DNA of 64,000 nucleotides, taken from the NCBI GenBank assembly GCA_965230065.1, contig OZ245942.1, positions 6,138,001 through 6,202,000 on the forward strand, read 5' to 3'. Positions within the stretch are counted from its first letter, which is position 1; each line of letters starts with the position of its first letter. Below the pieces are notes generated by a model. The model searched no databases. It saw only the letters and a list, made by a program, of their open reading frames with translations, and was not told the origin of the DNA. This DNA comes from G965230065 sp965230065 (GTDB taxonomy: Bacteria > Bacteroidota > Bacteroidia > Cytophagales > Cyclobacteriaceae). Below are positions 61,614-64,000 of this stretch, in pieces. The position numbers were made by a program, and so were the translations under genes.

Positions 61614-62057
61614 ATGAACCAGGCAGAGAATTTCACCACTACCCTATTGGTAGATCAATCACCAGAAGAAGTGTTCAATGTAGTCAATAACGTTCGTGGA
61701 TGGTGGCTGGATACTATTGAAGGAAGGACTGATAAGCTAAATGAAGAATTTAAGTATTATGAAGATGGAAGGCTTTATTTTCACTTTAGGATAATTGAAC
61801 TTATCCCTTATGAAAAGGTAGTATGGCTCGTCGTTGATCAAAATTTCAAGAACACCGAAAAACAGGAATGGAAGGGCACAACGGTGATTTTTGAAATTTC
61901 AGAGGAAGGTAGTCAGACCCAACTTCGATTCACACATCAAGGGTTGACCCCTCAGCTTGAGTGTTATGATACTTGCCAAAACGCCTGGACAAAATATATC
62001 CAAATTAGTTTATTCAACTTCATCAAAAAAGGTGAAGGCCAGCCAAACAACTGGTAA
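61614..62057 (+). CDS. SRPBCC (AHSA1-like) domain protein
   Basis: 147 aa. FTTTLLVDQSPEEVFNVVNNVRGWW at the start, YEDGRLYFHFRIIELIPYEKVVWLV in the middle, and ISEEGSQTQLRFTHQGLTPQ then CYDTCQNAW near the end are the START/SRPBCC hallmarks. It is a cavity-forming ligand-binding protein, cytosolic. Divergent from the GlxA-like regulator. Ligand unknown. Confidence 0.9.
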   Translation: MNQAENFTTTLLVDQSPEEVFNVVNNVRGWWLDTIEGRTDKLNEEFKYYEDGRLYFHFRIIELIPYEKVVWLVVDQNFKNTEKQEWKGTTVIFEISEEGSQTQLRFTHQGLTPQLECYDTCQNAWTKYIQISLFNFIKKGEGQPNNW

Positions 62058-62112
62058 AACCCAACTCGTATTCACTCAAGAAAAATAATTATAAAATCAA
62101 AATAACAGGACA

Positions 62113-62493
62113 ATGACAACACAACAAAAGAAGAAATTGACAACCCGGGACGTTGCAAACCGATTCTATGAGCTTGCCCTGCAAGGAAAATGGTTTGAAA
62201 TCCAGGATGAATTTTTTTCGGAAAATGTCAGGAGCATTGACCCACCAAATTCTCCGTATTTTGGGTATGCGGAAGGCAGGGCTGCCGTTCGCAAAAAAGG
62301 GGAAGATTTTGTGCAACGGGTAGAGGCAGTTCATAGCGACAATACAAGTGCACCCGTGGCAGCCGGTAATCATTTTGCGGTAGGAAGGGAATTAGATCTT
62401 ACGGTTGAAGGCCATGGAAGAATCCAAATTAATCAGATCATGCTGTACGAAGTGAAGGATGGGCAGATCGTATTAGAGCAATTCTTTTATTAG
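62113..62493 (+). CDS. SnoaL-like/NTF2-like protein
   Basis: 126 aa. RDVANRFYELALQGKWFEIQDEFFSENVRSIDPPNSPYFG-type start, GRAAVRKKGEDFVQRVEAVHS, HFAVGRELDLTVEGHGRIQI and MLYEVKDGQIVLEQFFY. It is of the SnoaL-2 family often seen beside SRPBCC genes. It follows that gene by 55 bp and is probably co-transcribed. Confidence 0.85.
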   Translation: MTTQQKKKLTTRDVANRFYELALQGKWFEIQDEFFSENVRSIDPPNSPYFGYAEGRAAVRKKGEDFVQRVEAVHSDNTSAPVAAGNHFAVGRELDLTVEGHGRIQINQIMLYEVKDGQIVLEQFFY

Positions 62494-62515
62494 GAACCTT
62501 GCACAAAGAAACATA

Positions 62516-62540
62516 AAGGAGGTGAAAGCCTTCTTTTTTT
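62516..62540 (+). terminator. Weak terminator after SnoaL-like gene
   Basis: AAGG (62516-62519) and CCTT (62529-62532) with loop 9, followed by CTTTTTTT. It is placed 23 bp after the stop of the SnoaL-like gene. Confidence 0.4.
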
Positions 62541-62932
62541 GTTTCAGAAAGAGCAGCGTTGGTAACAGGACTGGGTGCCGATACCGCATGGCATAGGCAT
62601 CAACTACTTCGGACCGTCGCGGCGGCGAATCGCTCCGATTTTGTTTTTGCACAAGTGTCCGCCACTTTTCATACCCCCTGACCTTTTCCTCCTCCCTCCC
62701 ACCCCAGGCAACATACCGGGTAATTTCAGCTTTATTTTCCCATAAAACACATAAGGTTTGCACCATGCTTTGCAAATATTGTATGCGATTTTCCAACTTT
62801 TCCGTATATTCAACCCTCAAAACATAGTAAGTAATATCCTACAAGGTTAAGCAACGGTATGATCTTATTTTTCAAGAAGAATAGCGTGTTATTTCCAAAG
62901 ATGGGATATAGACGCTACTTGCTATAAAAGAA

Positions 62933-62951
62933 ATAGACGCATAGCGTCTAT
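62933..62951. repeat. Perfect 8-bp hairpin at cassette edge
   Basis: ATAGACGC (62933-62940), loop ATA, GCGTCTAT (62944-62951). Together with the GTTAGGGCAC box 7 bp further on it looks like the folded stem of a recombination site. Confidence 0.6.
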
Positions 62952-62957
62952 ACACTC

Positions 62958-62967
62958 GTTAGGGCAC
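62958..62967 (+). repeat. Left cassette repeat GTTAGGGCAC
   Basis: GTTAGGGCAC, exact reverse complement of the box at 63959-63968. The pair encloses the DUF3644 gene with 15 bp before its ATG and 4 bp after its stop. It resembles, but does not fully match, the GTTRRRY box of integron attC sites (the base after GTTAGG is G). Confidence 0.6.
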
Positions 62968-62982
62968 ATTTGAGAAAAAATT

Positions 62983-63954
62983 ATGGCTAAAAGAAGATTT
63001 AAATCTGTTAAAGTTGAGCTACTCACAAAATCGAGAGAAGCAATGCTATCTGCAGTCCAAATTTTCAATAATCCAAATATCCAATTCAAATCTGAAAGCT
63101 TTATAGTATTATCCAATATTGCTTGGATGTATTTACTTCACGCCTATTACAGAGAAAAGAAAATCGAGTACAGATATCATAAAGTTGTAAATACAAGAAA
63201 GCGATACGATAAAACCAAAAGAGGTGCTTATAAATATTGGGAATTGGAAAGATGTCTAAATACGAAGGATAGCCCGATTGATAATGTTACAGCATCTAAT
63301 TTAAGGTTCTTAATTGGTTTGCGTCACGAAATTGAGCATCAAATGACAACGAAAATAGATGAATACTTAAGTGCAAGATTTCAATCGTGTTGCTTGAATT
63401 ATAATTTATACATCAAACAGCTGTTTGGCGATAATTATGGAATTGACCGTCACTTATCCGTTTCTTTGCAATTTTCATATATAAAAGAGGAACAAACCGA
63501 AAAATTAAAAGAGTTTACCGATTTACCAGAAAACATTTCGGCCTATATTAACGATTTCGATGAGGAATTAACTGATGAATTATACAACGATATCCGATTT
63601 TCATATCGAGTTTTATATGTTCCAAAATCAGTAAATCATAAAGGTCAAGCTGATAAAGTCATTGAGTTTATTCCAGCGAATACCCCAGAAGCTAAAGGAC
63701 TTAATAAAGAGTATGTCTTGATAAAAGAAAAAGAAAGAAAAAAACATTTACCTTCCAATATTGTGGAGTTAATGAGAGCTAAAGGTTATCCAAATTTTAG
63801 TATGTATAATCATACAACACTTTGGAAAGAAAAAGACGGAAAAAACCCTAATAAAAATCTCGGAGTTAATGTTGAAGGTGCTTGGTATTGGTACGACAGT
63901 TGGGTAAAAGAAGTTGAAAAACATTGTAAAGAGAATAAAGAAAAGTACGAATAA
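62983..63954 (+). CDS. DUF3644 protein
   Basis: 323 aa, cytosolic, basic. The N-terminal helical domain has KSREAMLSAVQIFNNPNIQFKSESF and NLRFLIGLRHEIEHQMT, the signature of DUF3644, including the RHEIEH helix. The C-terminal half includes NHTTLWKEKDGKNP and EGAWYWYDSWVKEV, a pattern seen in many members. The family is scattered on mobile DNA near restriction-modification and phage-defence genes, but its activity is unknown. AT content is higher than in the neighbouring genes. Bracketed by 10-bp inverted boxes, suggesting that it came in as a single-gene cassette. Confidence 0.85.
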   Translation: MAKRRFKSVKVELLTKSREAMLSAVQIFNNPNIQFKSESFIVLSNIAWMYLLHAYYREKKIEYRYHKVVNTRKRYDKTKRGAYKYWELERCLNTKDSPIDNVTASNLRFLIGLRHEIEHQMTTKIDEYLSARFQSCCLNYNLYIKQLFGDNYGIDRHLSVSLQFSYIKEEQTEKLKEFTDLPENISAYINDFDEELTDELYNDIRFSYRVLYVPKSVNHKGQADKVIEFIPANTPEAKGLNKEYVLIKEKERKKHLPSNIVELMRAKGYPNFSMYNHTTLWKEKDGKNPNKNLGVNVEGAWYWYDSWVKEVEKHCKENKEKYE

Positions 63955-63958
63955 AAAC

Positions 63959-63968
63959 GTGCCCTAAC
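63959..63968 (+). repeat. Right cassette repeat GTGCCCTAAC
   Basis: GTGCCCTAAC is the complement of the left box. It is followed by AACGTATATAGCTCATAGCTAATGAG-type sequence with an imperfect stem (CTCAT...ATGAG at 63980-63994) that runs off the window, as an attC site would. Confidence 0.6.
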
Positions 63969-64000
63969 AACGTATATAGCTCATAGCTAATGAGTTGCGC

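Larger units (their letters stand above)
62494..62957. other. 464-bp region before DUF3644 cassette
   Basis: No gene supported. A weak terminator AAGG..CCTT plus TTCTTTTTTT lies at 62516-62540. A perfect hairpin ATAGACGC-ATA-GCGTCTAT lies at 62933-62951, with a third copy of the ATAGACGC arm near 62907. A 115-codon minus-strand frame (62473-62820) overlaps the preceding gene and has no family features. Confidence 0.45.

Noticed and set aside
62473..62820. 115-codon minus-strand frame after the SnoaL-like gene
   Set aside because: It overlaps the end of a solid gene, has no family motif, signal or coherent composition, and runs across a terminator-like T tract.

Overview
The window reads as chromosomal DNA of a Bacteroidota bacterium, most likely a Cytophagales relative. 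The evidence is a SusC/SusD pair with a hybrid two-component regulator, proteins ending in type IX secretion (T9SS) sorting domains, several TAnnTTTG-type -7 promoter boxes, and Bacteroidota-typical families (HYC_CC_PP, DUF3347, GDCCVxC, long CusA, GH97). No species can be named from the sequence alone.

Positions 1-19903 are a soft-metal resistance block, all on the minus strand, in about five transcription units. (I) 19848-16923: ArsR-type repressor, MerTP transporter, periplasmic HMA protein, GDCCVxC protein and a MerA-like flavoprotein. (II) 16845-16072: an unusual CsoR-family repressor and a frameshifted membrane protein. (III) 15953-13162: an 8-Cys thioredoxin-fold protein, a 19-Cys Csp copper-storage protein, a MerT-like protein, an outer-membrane barrel, a periplasmic HMA protein and a second MerT-like protein. 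(IV) 12831-10124: YceI, porin, a 56-aa protein and a YceI lipoprotein. (V) 9959-1: HYC_CC_PP protein, CusA, CusC, CusB, a 43-aa membrane peptide, DUF3347, a TRASH-like protein, a second HYC_CC-like protein and a PepSY protein. CsoR and unit III share a promoter/operator, which links them as one regulon.

Positions 19904-26114 are the right edge of what looks like an integrative island: a decayed IS1182, a decayed IS200 whose end hairpin was split by an IS630, an IS5, a tyrosine recombinase, and a 47-nt 3' fragment of a tRNA(CAT) gene. The fragment's direction implies that the island, including the metal genes, extends left out of the window. A tRNA-type terminator and a broken IS4 follow. The IS4 ends 12 bp before the next regulator gene.

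Positions 27198-44440 are a polysaccharide utilisation locus: hybrid two-component regulator, SusC, SusD, a secreted alginate-lyase-fold enzyme with CBM6 and T9SS domains, a GH28-like beta-helix enzyme, a GH97, and the 46-aa stub of a second GH97. Positions 44636-55944 pair a TPR-type hybrid regulator with a 2690-aa T9SS surface protein. Two direct repeats lie between them. Positions 56105-62493 hold small accessory genes (MATE, DoxX, RibD-like reductase, NTF2-like, DUF2200, a GlxA-type regulator, SRPBCC) with signs of decay, and 62958-63968 is a DUF3644 gene bracketed by inverted repeats like a cassette.

The best candidate for an undescribed system is units II and III: an atypical CsoR controls a set that could move a soft metal through the outer membrane, a periplasmic HMA carrier and MerT-like channels into a cytosolic Csp protein. 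This would be uptake for storage, opposite to the CusCBA efflux next to it.
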